15,318 nt of DNA from Propionibacteriaceae bacterium (GCA_003158895.1 PMLO01000041.1:7776-23093); one strand, 5' to 3'. Shown: positions 1 to 7,043, numbered from the stretch's first letter. Program-made: numbers and translations. Notes: generated by a model not told the origin, from the letters alone.

Positions 1-50
1 GTCGGACCCACCATCCCGGCCGACAGTTCCTCCTGCTCGCCTCTGGCCAA
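1..50 (-). CDS. Start of a probable ParA-like gene, cut by the window edge
   Basis: Only about 16 codons are visible. A TTG at 50..48 is preceded by GAGGAG with a 5-base spacer, and the frame reads LARGEQEELSAGMVGP and stays open to the edge. The closing Val-Gly-Pro-Thr(?) resembles the 'GPTGRP' motif that precedes the Walker A box in chromosomal ParA/Soj-like ATPases of actinobacteria. A parA-like gene followed by scpA and scpB lies downstream of xerD in mycobacteria and streptomycetes, so the position fits. An alternative ATG lies at 14..12 but has no well placed ribosome binding site. The family assignment is inference from four residues plus gene order. Confidence 0.45.
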   Translation of the reverse strand, partial: MARGEQEELSAGMVGP

Positions 51-86
51 CGGAGCTCCTCGTAGTGATTTGTCGCCTTTGCAACA

Positions 87-92
87 ACCCTA
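87..92 (-). promoter_or_regulatory. Possible -10 element for the parA-like gene
   Basis: On the minus strand the xerD to parA-like gap (51-156) contains TAGGGT, which fits the actinobacterial TAnnnT -10 pattern. It would start transcription about 30 bases before the GAGGAG site and the TTG start. No convincing -35 box is visible. The same ten bases (AACCCTAGTG on the plus strand) recur before nadK. The rest of the gap shows no clear terminator. Confidence 0.3.
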
Positions 93-156
93 GTGCTGAC
101 CCTGTACGACAGCGGGACATCGACGCGCGCGCCGCCAGGCGTGTCGCCGCTCAGCG

Positions 157-1152
157 TCAGTCGACGCGAGCGCGATGTCGATCAGCATCTCTGGCTCGCG
201 GGTGTGCCTCCTGATAGACGTCGCGCAGGTGGTCCACGGTCACCAGCGTGTAGATCTGCGTCGTCGTGACCGATGCATGGCCCAGTAGCTCCTGGACCAC
301 ACGCACGTCAGCGCCGCCGTCGAGGAGGTGCGTGGCGTACGAGTGCCGCAGGCTGTGTGGCGACACCTCGGCGGCGATCCCGGCCCGCATAGCCGCGGCC
401 CGGATCCGGTTGAACGCGCTCTGCCGGGTGAGCCGTCCGCCGCGCTCGTTGAGCAGCAGCGCCGGGGTCGCCCGTACAGCACGGCCCGCAAGTGCTGGCC
501 GGCCCCGTACGAGCCAGGCCTCCACGGCGGCCCGCGCGTACGACCCGAGCGGGACCAACCGCTCCTTGTCGCCCTTGCCGATCAGCCGCAGCCCCATCGT
601 GGGGTCGCTCAGCGCTCGCTCGAGGTCGTCGACGTCGAGCGCCACGATCTCGCTGATCCGCGCGCCCGTGCCGTACAGCAGCTCCGTGAGCGCCACGTCG
701 CAGAGCTGCGAGGACGTGGTCAGTGGCGAGTCGCTGTCAGCCCCTGCCGCCGCGATGAGGCGCTGCACCTCGTCGACGGACAGTGCCTTCGGCAACCTCC
801 GCGTCGCCTTCGGTGGCGTGACGTACCGGGCGAGGTCGTCCGTCGTCACGTGCTCGATCGCCCAGAAACGGTGAAGCCCCCGTACCGCCGCCAACATCCG
901 CGCGATGCTGGCCGGAGCCAGAATCGGCTCGCCTGGCCCAGGGCTCCTCAACGACGTGGCGTACGCCTCCAGCGTGTCGCCGGTGATCGCCTGCGGGTCG
1001 TCGACCCCCCGTGACCGGAGCCAGGCCCCGTACCGCTGAAGGTCCCGTCCGTACGCAGCGAGCGTGTTCGCGCTCAGGCCCCGTTCGACGCGCAGGTGGT
1101 CGACGTAGGCGGACACCTCACGCCCCAACGCGTCACTCGCCACGAACGTCAC
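157..1152 (-). CDS. xerD: Tyrosine site-specific recombinase XerD
   Basis: The 331-residue protein has the two-domain layout of Xer recombinases: an N-terminal SAM-like core-binding domain (about 8-105, with VERGLSANTLAAYGRDL) and a C-terminal catalytic domain. All catalytic positions are present: R165 (TGARISE), K193 (GKGDKER), H266 and R269 (HSLRH), H292 (LGHAS) and nucleophile Y301. Together with a XerC partner it would resolve chromosome dimers at dif, coupled to FtsK. I chose GTG at 1152; another GTG lies at 1143. Longer forms would run through the hairpin at 1205-1238 and carry unrelated low-complexity sequence. No strong Shine-Dalgarno is visible. The order Nudix, xerD, parA-like supports the housekeeping XerD rather than a phage integrase. 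In mycobacteria Nudix and xerD are adjacent; here the surface-protein gene lies between them, so xerD probably needs its own promoter in 1153-1204, where I see no clear one. Confidence 0.93.
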   Translation of the reverse strand: MTFVASDALGREVSAYVDHLRVERGLSANTLAAYGRDLQRYGAWLRSRGVDDPQAITGDTLEAYATSLRSPGPGEPILAPASIARMLAAVRGLHRFWAIEHVTTDDLARYVTPPKATRRLPKALSVDEVQRLIAAAGADSDSPLTTSSQLCDVALTELLYGTGARISEIVALDVDDLERALSDPTMGLRLIGKGDKERLVPLGSYARAAVEAWLVRGRPALAGRAVRATPALLLNERGGRLTRQSAFNRIRAAAMRAGIAAEVSPHSLRHSYATHLLDGGADVRVVQELLGHASVTTTQIYTLVTVDHLRDVYQEAHPRARDADRHRARVD

Positions 1153-1204
1153 TGTGCCATCGGGAGTGTGCCGGTGCAACGAGCCGTACGGTGCCGGAAC
1201 GCAC

Positions 1205-1238
1205 CGAGGGGCGCCACTCACGCGAGTGGCGCCCCTCG
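1205..1238 (-). terminator. Hairpin terminator after the surface-protein gene
   Basis: A perfect inverted repeat with 15-bp arms (CGAGGGGCGCCACTC and GAGTGGCGCCCCTCG) and a 4-base loop begins 18 bases after the stop codon of the LPNTG protein. There is no T-run after it, which is common for actinobacterial terminators. It separates the surface gene from xerD. Confidence 0.8.
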
Positions 1239-1255
1239 ATGTGTGGTGAAGACGG

Positions 1256-3814
1256 TCAGATCTTGCGACCGCGTGCGTTGAACCTCGACGCACCCAGCAG
1301 GATCACACCGGCTGCGATTATCCCGACGGCTCCGAGAAGCCACGTCAGCGGGATGGTCGTGCCCGTGTTGGGCAGGGTGAGGACGATGCCCTCGACCTGC
1401 GGAGCCAGGACGTCGATGGCAGCCTGTGCGTCATTGTCCGTCACGCTCGTGGACGTGTCCGTCGCCAGCGTCGGGATAACGAGCGGGTTCGTCTCCGGGA
1501 CATCTCCCTTCGCAGGCGAGACATACGCCACGTTCTTCAACGTGCCGGGCTGCTCGTCTTGCAGGATCTGGGCAACAACCGTGATCGGCGTGCCAGTGGC
1601 GCCTGCTGCCAGTGCCTTGGAGCTGGTACAGATCAGGCTGGTGTCGCACGTGTAGCCGTCACCGGAGATCGACACCAGCGTCATGCCGACCGGCAGGATG
1701 TCTGTCACACTCCAACCCGCGAGAGCATTCCCAGGGCCGTCATTGCGCGGGGTCAGCTGGTAGGTGACCTGGCTCCCTGGGTAGTACGGACCGTCGGAAA
1801 TGACCGTCTTCGTGAGCGTCAGGTTCATGGTGCAGGCCTTCAGCTGATCAGCCGTCAGAGCCAAAGGCTCCGTAGCCGTCTCCGAACCGGTCTTGACTGC
1901 CGTTCCGGGAACCCACGCGCCCTGGACCCACGAGTACACCGCAGCGAACACGTCGCGGGTCTGGTAGATGGGGGTGTTGTCACACGTAGGAGCACCCATC
2001 CAGTCGCCGTAGGTGATCAAGGCCTTTGGCTGATCTACCGTGCACTGGGTCAGGTCAGCCGCACCGATGGTCACAGCGAAGGAGACCGTGCCATCCTCAT
2101 TCGCGGTCCAGCCTGTAGGGAGAGTCCCCCACGAACTGTTGGCCGCATCAATCAGGCTGGCGACAACTACGTAGGTTGTACCAGGAAGCAGACCAGTCAG
2201 ATCGGACACCACAGCGCCGTCCTTCTTCACCGTGGTGGACACGCCCTCGGAGGTTCCGAGAACGATCTGTCCGCCTGTGAGACTCGGCTGGCCCTGGTCA
2301 CCCACCGTGCAGGTCTGGCTTCCAACCGTGACCGTCGGAGGCAACATCGGATGGCAGGCCTTGACCTGATCAGCAGTCAGGGCATGAGCCTGCGTTACCG
2401 GATCAGTTGTCACTGTCGTGGTGGCCTTCTCGTCCCACACCCGGGTCTTCGTGTTCCACACGTAGGCGTACGTGGTCGTAGTGATGGTCCGGGTCCAGAC
2501 GACTGAAGGAGTCGTGCAGGTAGGAGTCGCACCGCCGTACTCACCATAAACAACGAGCGGATCCTTCGTCGGCCGATCTACCGTGCACTTAGCCAGGTCA
2601 GCCGTACCGATGGTCACGGAGAAGGAGACGGTGCCATCTTTCAAAGTCCAGCCTGTAGGGAGAGTCCCCCACGAACTGTTGGCCGCATCAATCAGGCTGG
2701 CGACAACTACGTAGGTACCAGGAAGCAGACCAGTCAGAGAGGACACCTCAACGTTGTCCTTCATCACCTTCGTGGACACGCCCTCGGCGGTTCCGAGAAC
2801 GATCTGTCCGCCTGTGAGACTCGGCTGGCCCTGGTCGCCAACGGTGCAGGTCTGACTTCCAAACGTGACCGTCGGAGGCAACTTCGGATGGCAGGCCTTC
2901 ACCTGATCAGCACTCAGAGCCGTGGGCTTCGTGGCCGTCTCGGAACCGGTCTTGACCGGCGTTCCGAGCACCCACCCCCCCTTGATCCATGAATACACCG
3001 CAGTGAACACGTCGCGGGTCTGGTAGATCGAAGGATTCTGACACGTAGGAGTACCCGTCCAGTCTCCGTAGGTGATCTTGGGACCGGGATTCACTGCGCA
3101 ACCGTCGGCAGCCTTGATGACCACCGTGTAGGTAGCGACTGTCTTGGCCTGGTTCAGCACCCACCCAGTACTTGGAGCGAGGACGGATGTCCCTTGCGCC
3201 GTAGCCGTCACCGTGTAGGAGTGCGGTGCCAGACCGGTGGTCTTACCCCCGGAGATCGTGTACTTGATACTGGAGGTGTCGGCAGGAAGCGTGACGCTAC
3301 CTCCGGTGAACGCCTGACCAGTCTCGGTGGGCGTGCAGGTCTGCGGTGCCGCGGTGGGCGTGCCCGGAGCAACGGGAACCACAGGAGCCGTGCACTTCCC
3401 ATCCAGGGTGATGTCTCCGCCGTCCGACCCCAGCGCGTAGTTGTCAGTCCAGGTCGTGTAGGCGTAGGCCCACGGAGCGCTCTTCGCGTTGCCGGGCACG
3501 GTCGTCGTCCCGAGAATGATGGTCCCCGCGCCCTGGGAGGCGACAGGGACGAGTCCCAAGCCCTTGTTGCTCGTGGGAGTGCCCTCGAACGTCGAGCTCC
3601 CGACCTTCCAATACGTCTTCCCGGCCAAGTTGGTCTTCGCGATCGTCAGCGTGTACGTCACGAGATACGTGCCGTCTGCCTGACAAGCCGCCGTTGCGTT
3701 CAGATCGCCTGTATGCGCCGAGGCGGGAAGAGCAACGACCGCGAGACCCACGAACGACAGCACCAGGGCGGTGACCAGCGCGGAGACAGCCTTGGCCGTG
3801 GACGTGAACTTCAT
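1256..3814 (-). CDS. LPNTG-anchored modular surface protein with DUF11 domain
   Basis: An 852-residue secreted protein of unknown function. Residues 1-33 are a signal peptide (Lys at 2 and 8, hydrophobic core, cleavage after ALPASA). A unique N-terminal domain (34-141) is followed by alternating modules: A1 (151-240, diverged), B1 (247-308), A2 (311-412), B2 (421-488, diverged), A3 (490-593), B3 (599-661). B modules share [TV]YG(D/E)...PTC and end in ADQ(V/L)KAC; A modules share QTC and a TG(G)W-like C-terminal part. Residues 663-765 look like a DUF11 domain (GSQVTYQLTPRNDGPGNA, VTDILPVGMTLVS). LPNTG at 814-818, a hydrophobic stretch and the tail RFNARGRKI form a complete sortase signal. No sortase is in the window. 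I chose ATG 3814 because it gives a perfect signal peptide; the frame stays open to 4162 but that part looks non-coding. The ribosome binding site is weak (GGCGAGC). Base composition is less GC-rich than the neighbours, suggesting acquisition. Confidence 0.88.
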   Translation of the reverse strand: MKFTSTAKAVSALVTALVLSFVGLAVVALPASAHTGDLNATAACQADGTYLVTYTLTIAKTNLAGKTYWKVGSSTFEGTPTSNKGLGLVPVASQGAGTIILGTTTVPGNAKSAPWAYAYTTWTDNYALGSDGGDITLDGKCTAPVVPVAPGTPTAAPQTCTPTETGQAFTGGSVTLPADTSSIKYTISGGKTTGLAPHSYTVTATAQGTSVLAPSTGWVLNQAKTVATYTVVIKAADGCAVNPGPKITYGDWTGTPTCQNPSIYQTRDVFTAVYSWIKGGWVLGTPVKTGSETATKPTALSADQVKACHPKLPPTVTFGSQTCTVGDQGQPSLTGGQIVLGTAEGVSTKVMKDNVEVSSLTGLLPGTYVVVASLIDAANSSWGTLPTGWTLKDGTVSFSVTIGTADLAKCTVDRPTKDPLVVYGEYGGATPTCTTPSVVWTRTITTTTYAYVWNTKTRVWDEKATTTVTTDPVTQAHALTADQVKACHPMLPPTVTVGSQTCTVGDQGQPSLTGGQIVLGTSEGVSTTVKKDGAVVSDLTGLLPGTTYVVVASLIDAANSSWGTLPTGWTANEDGTVSFAVTIGAADLTQCTVDQPKALITYGDWMGAPTCDNTPIYQTRDVFAAVYSWVQGAWVPGTAVKTGSETATEPLALTADQLKACTMNLTLTKTVISDGPYYPGSQVTYQLTPRNDGPGNALAGWSVTDILPVGMTLVSISGDGYTCDTSLICTSSKALAAGATGTPITVVAQILQDEQPGTLKNVAYVSPAKGDVPETNPLVIPTLATDTSTSVTDNDAQAAIDVLAPQVEGIVLTLPNTGTTIPLTWLLGAVGIIAAGVILLGASRFNARGRKI
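2036..2347 (-). repeat. A-type module, copy A3 of the surface protein
   Basis: Encodes residues 490-593. It is nearly identical to 2579-2884: the 71 bases 2106-2176 match 2646-2716 exactly, and most of the remainder matches apart from two codon-sized indels (Thr-Thr against Thr before YVVV, and NEDG against KDG). Confidence 0.85.
2579..2884 (-). repeat. A-type module, copy A2 of the surface protein
   Basis: Encodes residues 311-412 and is the partner of the copy at 2036-2347, offset by 537-540 bases. A third, strongly diverged copy (A1) is at about 3095-3364. The intervening B modules are at about 2891-3076, 2351-2554 and 1832-2020; B1 and B3 resemble each other more than either resembles B2. 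Confidence 0.85.
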
Positions 3815-4043
3815 GCTCGCCGCGCGTAGGCCGGTCGCGCGTCTGGCACGGCCGTGACGGAGATGGTGTAACGGGCCCTCGTTGGCCGAGGAGGCCTGCG
3901 CCGATCCCGAGGTCAGGATCAAGGAGCGGACCATGGCTGACAAAGCAGCGATGAACTGCGCCACATGAAGGCGCGGCAAACGTATCACAATGAACTCCCC
4001 AAAGTTCCCCAAGCGACTCTCCAGATGAGAAAGTCTTAACCAA

Positions 4044-4072
4044 ACCATAGGAGTCCCGAGGCACGTGCGCAA
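4044..4072 (-). promoter_or_regulatory. Candidate promoter of the surface-protein gene
   Basis: On the minus strand TTGCGC (4072-4067) and TATGGT (4049-4044) are 17 bases apart, in the most AT-rich patch of the gap. The predicted start near 4037 would give a leader of about 220 bases before ATG 3814. The assignment rests on spacing and consensus likeness only. Confidence 0.35.
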
Positions 4073-4132
4073 CTTCTCTCGAACGATTCGCCAGGACCAG
4101 TTTGGTGACGGTCCCAGGCGGGCGCCCGTGCC

Positions 4133-4230
4133 ATGGCCTTCTTCGACCTCCCGATCGATCACCTGCAGGACTGCGGCTGGCCGTCGTCCGGCCGGACGAC
4201 CTCGAGGTGTCCTGGTCGGTGACGCTTGAC
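4133..4230 (+). pseudogene. 5' remnant of an acetylxylan-esterase-like gene, frameshifted
   Basis: From ATG 4133 the frame reads MAFFDLPIDHLQD, which looks like the opening of acetylxylan esterase/cephalosporin-C deacetylase proteins (typically MxxFDLPLxxLRxYRP). After position 4171 the match continues in another frame as RLAVVRPDDLEVSWSVTLD, which fits the family's next segment (YRPxVxxPxDFDxFWxxTL). One missing base at the Tyr codon plus two substitutions (Pro to Leu, Phe to Ser) would explain the difference. The likeness ends near 4230, and the Nudix stop codon is at 4253 on the other strand. This is therefore about 35 codons of an esterase of several hundred residues. The family call rests on remembered consensus and needs a database search. 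Confidence 0.55.
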
Positions 4231-4252
4231 GTGGAGTTGAGCCGGCAATGCG

Positions 4253-4918
4253 CTAGGTCCTGTTCGGTCGCACCGTTCGTGCGTCCCAAGGGGCGTTGCC
4301 CGGGCGGAGCTGGTCGAGCCGCTCCTCGCGGAGCGCGGTCGCCAGGCTCAGCGCCCCCGTGACCAGGCTCGGGTTCTGCAGGTGCCCGGCATAGATGCCG
4401 TCGATGACGTCCTCAAGGGCGGCCCAGCGCACTTCCATGTGCGCCTCCTCGTCCCCGAGCACGAAGCCCTCCGGCCGGGGGGCCTGGACGAGGTCGCGAG
4501 CGAGGTAGATGCGCAGGGACTCGGAGCTCCCCCCGGGAGACGAGAAGATGTCCACGAGCACACGCCAGTCCCGTGCAGCCAGCTCCACCTCTTCGGCGAG
4601 CTCCCGCTGCGCAGCGGCGAGCGGATCCTCGCTGGCGACGTCGAGCAACCCTGCCGGTGCCTCGACCTCGTTGTAGCCGACGGGGTGCCGGTACTGGGTG
4701 ACGACGGCTACGCGTGAGTCCTCGTCAACGGCCATGATCGCGACGGCACCCGGATGCTCGAGGTACTCACGTACCATCGTGTGCCCATCCGGAGTCGTGA
4801 CCTCGTCGGTCACGAACCGCATCAGGCGTCCCCGCACCTCGTCGACCCGCCGGGTCGGCCACGCGAGCCGTACATCGCGAAGTTCGTCTGGCCGGAGCTC
4901 GGAGCCAGGAAGGCTCAC
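4253..4918 (-). CDS. Nudix hydrolase, ADP-ribose pyrophosphatase-like
   Basis: A 221-residue protein of the ADP-ribose pyrophosphatase/NUDT5-like group, which cleaves ADP-ribose and related nucleoside diphosphate compounds to AMP and a sugar phosphate. The Nudix box is at residues 90-113: G90, E97, R105-E106, E109-E110, preceded by the typical QYRHPVGYNEVEAPAGLLD segment. The conserved Gly after the EE pair is Glu112 here (EEVEL). The metal-binding Glu residues are kept, so activity is plausible. The GTG start at 4918 overlaps the pyrG stop (GTGA) and lies just behind a GGAGGA stretch in the last pyrG codons, which points to translational coupling. It corresponds by order to M. tuberculosis Rv1700, between pyrG and xerD. 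The exact substrate cannot be read from the sequence. Confidence 0.88.
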   Translation of the reverse strand: MSLPGSELRPDELRDVRLAWPTRRVDEVRGRLMRFVTDEVTTPDGHTMVREYLEHPGAVAIMAVDEDSRVAVVTQYRHPVGYNEVEAPAGLLDVASEDPLAAAQRELAEEVELAARDWRVLVDIFSSPGGSSESLRIYLARDLVQAPRPEGFVLGDEEAHMEVRWAALEDVIDGIYAGHLQNPSLVTGALSLATALREERLDQLRPGNAPWDARTVRPNRT

Positions 4919-6576
4919 TCCTCCGCCTCGGGCAGGCGCCCGGCGTTCTTACGGCGCAGCGCCGCCTCGACCAGGCCCCTGAACAGAGGGTGCGGCTTGG
5001 TGGGGCGTGACTTGAGCTCAGGGTGCGCCTGCGTCGCGACGAAGAACGGGTGCACCGCGGTCGGGAGCTCGACGAACTCGACGAGCTTGGCGTCCGGCGA
5101 TGTGCCCGAGATCACGAGGCCGGCCTTCTCGAGCTGAGCCCGGTACGAGTTGTTGACCTCGTAACGGTGGCGGTGACGCTCGGTGACCTGCCTGGTCCCG
5201 TACAGCCTGCTCACGATGGACCCGCGGGCGAGCTCGGCCGGGTACGAGCCGAGACGCATCGTGCCACCCATGTCGCCGTCGCCGGAGACGATCTTGACCT
5301 GCTCGGCCATCGTCGCGATGACCGGGTGGGCCGTGTCGGGGTCGAACTCGGTCGAGGCGGCGCCCTCGAGACCAGCGAGGTCGCGGGCGACCTCCATCAC
5401 CATGCACTGGAGACCGAGGCACAGTCCGAGGATGGGCACCTGGTTCTCGCGGGCGTAGCGAATCGCACCGATCTTGCCCTCGACGCCACGAATGCCGAAG
5501 CCACCAGGTACGACGATCCCGTCGACAGCGCCCAGTGCGTGCGCCGCGCCCTCGGGAGTCGCGCAGTCGTCCGACGCCACCCATTGGATGGCCACCTTCG
5601 CCCAGTTCGCGAAGGCACCGGCGCGCAGCGCCTCGAGGACCGACAGGTACGCGTCGGGCAGGTCGATGTACTTGCCGACGAGGGCGATCGTGACGTCCTC
5701 TTTCGGGCTGTGGACGCGCTCGAGCAGGTCGTCCCACGCCTTCCAGTTCACGTCGCGGAAGGAGAGGTTGAGCCGCCGGACCACGTACGCGTCGAGGCCC
5801 TCGTCGTGCAGCACCTTGGGGATCTCGTAGATGGACGGCGCGTCCGGGCAGGAGATGACCGCGTCCTCGTCGACGTCGCACATGAGGGAGATCTTGCGCT
5901 TCACGCTGTCCGGTACGGCGCGGTCGCAGCGGCAGACGAGCGCGTCGGGCTGGATGCCGAGCGCGCGCAGGGCCGCCACCGAATGCTGCGTGGGCTTGGT
6001 CTTGAGCTCACCGGACGGGCCGATGTACGGGACGAGCGAGACATGGAGGAAGAACACGTTCTCGCGGCCCACATCACGGCGTACCTGACGAGCGGCCTCG
6101 AGGAACGGCAGCGACTCGATGTCGCCGACGGTGCCGCCGATCTCGTGAAGCACGACGTCGACGCCAGGCTTGGCCATGGCGAGCATCTCGTCCTTGATCT
6201 CGTTGGTGATGTGCGGGATCACCTGGACCGTGTCGCCGAGGTAGTCGCCGCGACGCTCCTTGGCGATGACCGAGGAGTACACCTTGCCGGTCGTCACGTT
6301 CGCGTCGGCCGTGAGGTTCACGTCGAGGAAGCGCTCGTAGTGGCCGATGTCGAGGTCGGTCTCGGCTCCGTCCTCGGTCACGAAGACCTCACCGTGCTGG
6401 AACGGGTTCATGGTGCCCGGATCGACGTTGAGGTACGGATCCAGCTTCTGCATCGTCACATTGAGGCCCCGGGCCACCAGCAAGGAGCCGAGGCTCGATG
6501 CGGTCAGGCCTTTGCCCAAGGAGGACACGACGCCGCCGGTTACGAAGATGTGCTTGGTGTTCTCTGTCTTCCCCAC
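4915..6576 (-). CDS. pyrG: CTP synthase
   Basis: This 553-residue enzyme makes CTP from UTP, ATP and glutamine, the last step of pyrimidine ribonucleotide synthesis. The N-terminal synthase domain shows FVTGGVVSSLGKG (11-23), KLDPYLNVDPGTMNPFQHGE and the TEDGAETDLDIGHYERF segment. The C-terminal class I glutamine amidotransferase has nucleophile C386 (GLCLGLQ) with H518 and E520 (QAHPE), almost the same numbering as in the E. coli enzyme. GTG 6576 is the start: GGAGG lies three bases upstream and the family N-terminus (KHIFVTGG) follows directly. A longer open frame to 6822 has unrelated sequence and overlaps the divergent gene. Length is normal and no key residue is missing. The hairpin at 6578-6604 covers the ribosome binding site and may affect expression. 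Confidence 0.97.
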   Translation of the reverse strand: MGKTENTKHIFVTGGVVSSLGKGLTASSLGSLLVARGLNVTMQKLDPYLNVDPGTMNPFQHGEVFVTEDGAETDLDIGHYERFLDVNLTADANVTTGKVYSSVIAKERRGDYLGDTVQVIPHITNEIKDEMLAMAKPGVDVVLHEIGGTVGDIESLPFLEAARQVRRDVGRENVFFLHVSLVPYIGPSGELKTKPTQHSVAALRALGIQPDALVCRCDRAVPDSVKRKISLMCDVDEDAVISCPDAPSIYEIPKVLHDEGLDAYVVRRLNLSFRDVNWKAWDDLLERVHSPKEDVTIALVGKYIDLPDAYLSVLEALRAGAFANWAKVAIQWVASDDCATPEGAAHALGAVDGIVVPGGFGIRGVEGKIGAIRYARENQVPILGLCLGLQCMVMEVARDLAGLEGAASTEFDPDTAHPVIATMAEQVKIVSGDGDMGGTMRLGSYPAELARGSIVSRLYGTRQVTERHRHRYEVNNSYRAQLEKAGLVISGTSPDAKLVEFVELPTAVHPFFVATQAHPELKSRPTKPHPLFRGLVEAALRRKNAGRLPEAEE

Positions 6577-6577
6577 G

Positions 6578-6604
6578 GGCCTCCAGCCTATATGCCTGGA
6601 GGCC
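6578..6604 (-). promoter_or_regulatory. Perfect inverted repeat over the pyrG ribosome binding site
   Basis: GGCCTCCAG (6578-6586) and CTGGAGGCC (6596-6604) are exact reverse complements around a 9-base AT-containing centre. In pyrG mRNA one arm would contain the GGAGG Shine-Dalgarno, so the structure could mask it. As DNA it could instead be a protein-binding dyad between two divergent genes. The centre contains TATAGG on the minus strand, a weak -10-like word; if that is the real -10, transcription would begin almost at the start codon and the hairpin would not be transcribed. Confidence 0.5.
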
Positions 6605-6665
6605 TTCGGCCGACGACGCCCATCCCTTGGCGCGCCGCGGTCGGAGTCCGGCCCGATCAGCGGCC

Positions 6666-6671
6666 TACCAT
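6666..6671 (+). promoter_or_regulatory. Possible -10 element for a leaderless transcript
   Basis: TACCAT fits TAnnnT and ends exactly 6 bases before the GTG at 6678. In actinobacteria this spacing is typical of leaderless mRNAs that begin at the start codon. The only Shine-Dalgarno-like bases (GAGG) are two bases from the GTG, too close for normal use. No clear -35 is visible. Confidence 0.35.
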
Positions 6672-6677
6672 GAGGAA

Positions 6678-7043
6678 GTGACCAATCCACCGCAGACCGG
6701 GGAGCCGGAGCCGCAGTGGCAGCAGCCCTCGTTCTCGCCCGAGAACGGGTCCAAGCCGTCGCGGGTGGAGAAGCCGGTCGTCTCGGGATCGGTGATCGTT
6801 CCGCGCGGGCGCATGGCGCCACCGTCGGTGGTCGAGACCACCATCGCCACGGTCGGTGGCATGGTCTGGCCAGTGATGATCGTGCTGGCCCTGATGGGCG
6901 CGATCGGCTGGTGGCCGGCGATCCTGATCGCGATCGTGACCAGTACGGTGCTCGGCAATGTGCGTGGGCATCTCAAGGCTCGACGCAAGGCCCTCGGTCG
7001 CGGCCAGACGCTCCCGCCAACCCACCGGAACAGGCTGCGCTGA
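6678..7043 (+). CDS. Small membrane protein with two predicted helices, function unknown
   Basis: A 121-residue protein, the only clear plus-strand gene of the window. Residues 1-50 are polar and rich in Pro, Gln and Ser, probably disordered. Residues 54-93 form one long hydrophobic region that can be read as two short helices around Gly76-Trp78-Trp79-Pro80. A strongly basic tail follows (HLKARRKALGRG), so by the positive-inside rule both ends are probably cytoplasmic. Third codon positions are almost all G or C, which supports real coding on this strand. The gene diverges from pyrG (101 bases apart) and converges on the methyltransferase gene (11 bases). I chose GTG 6678 because the good codon pattern begins there; ATG at 6813 is an alternative. 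I do not recognise the family. Confidence 0.75.
   Translation: MTNPPQTGEPEPQWQQPSFSPENGSKPSRVEKPVVSGSVIVPRGRMAPPSVVETTIATVGGMVWPVMIVLALMGAIGWWPAILIAIVTSTVLGNVRGHLKARRKALGRGQTLPPTHRNRLR

Larger units (their letters stand above)
3815..4252. other. 438-base gap between the Nudix gene and the surface-protein gene
   Basis: It contains the candidate promoter (4044-4072), a presumed long leader, and a remnant of an esterase gene (4133-4230). On the minus strand the leader carries a tandem TTGGGGA word (around 3993-4012) and a small hairpin, GCGCC/GGCGC with a 7-base loop (3958-3974). A perfect 10-base palindrome CACGGCCGTG lies at 3847-3856. I recognise no RNA gene or known riboswitch. Both strands have open frames here but none resembles a protein apart from the remnant. 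Confidence 0.6.

Noticed and set aside
157..1152. xerD as integrase of a mobile element carrying the surface gene
   Set aside because: Gene order and sequence fit the housekeeping XerD; no att-like repeats or phage genes are visible.
2036..2884. Repeats as a CRISPR array or insertion sequence
   Set aside because: They are in-frame protein modules of about 300 bases with no terminal inverted repeats, transposase or regular spacers.
3815..4162. N-terminal extension of the surface protein by 116 residues in the same frame
   Set aside because: It would bury a perfect signal peptide, runs through the AT-rich promoter-like patch and has no protein likeness.
4183..4200. Perfect 18-base palindrome as a terminator after the Nudix gene
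   Set aside because: It lies within the esterase remnant and codes for its Val-Val-Arg-Pro-Asp-Asp stretch, so it can be a by-product of those codons; there is no T-run. A terminator role is possible but not shown.
5023..6681. Very long plus-strand open frame opposite pyrG
   Set aside because: It is the antisense shadow of a fully conserved gene; high GC leaves such frames open.
6577..6822. N-terminal extension of CTP synthase
   Set aside because: The family begins at KHIFVTGG, GGAGG lies before GTG 6576, and the extension overlaps the divergent gene.
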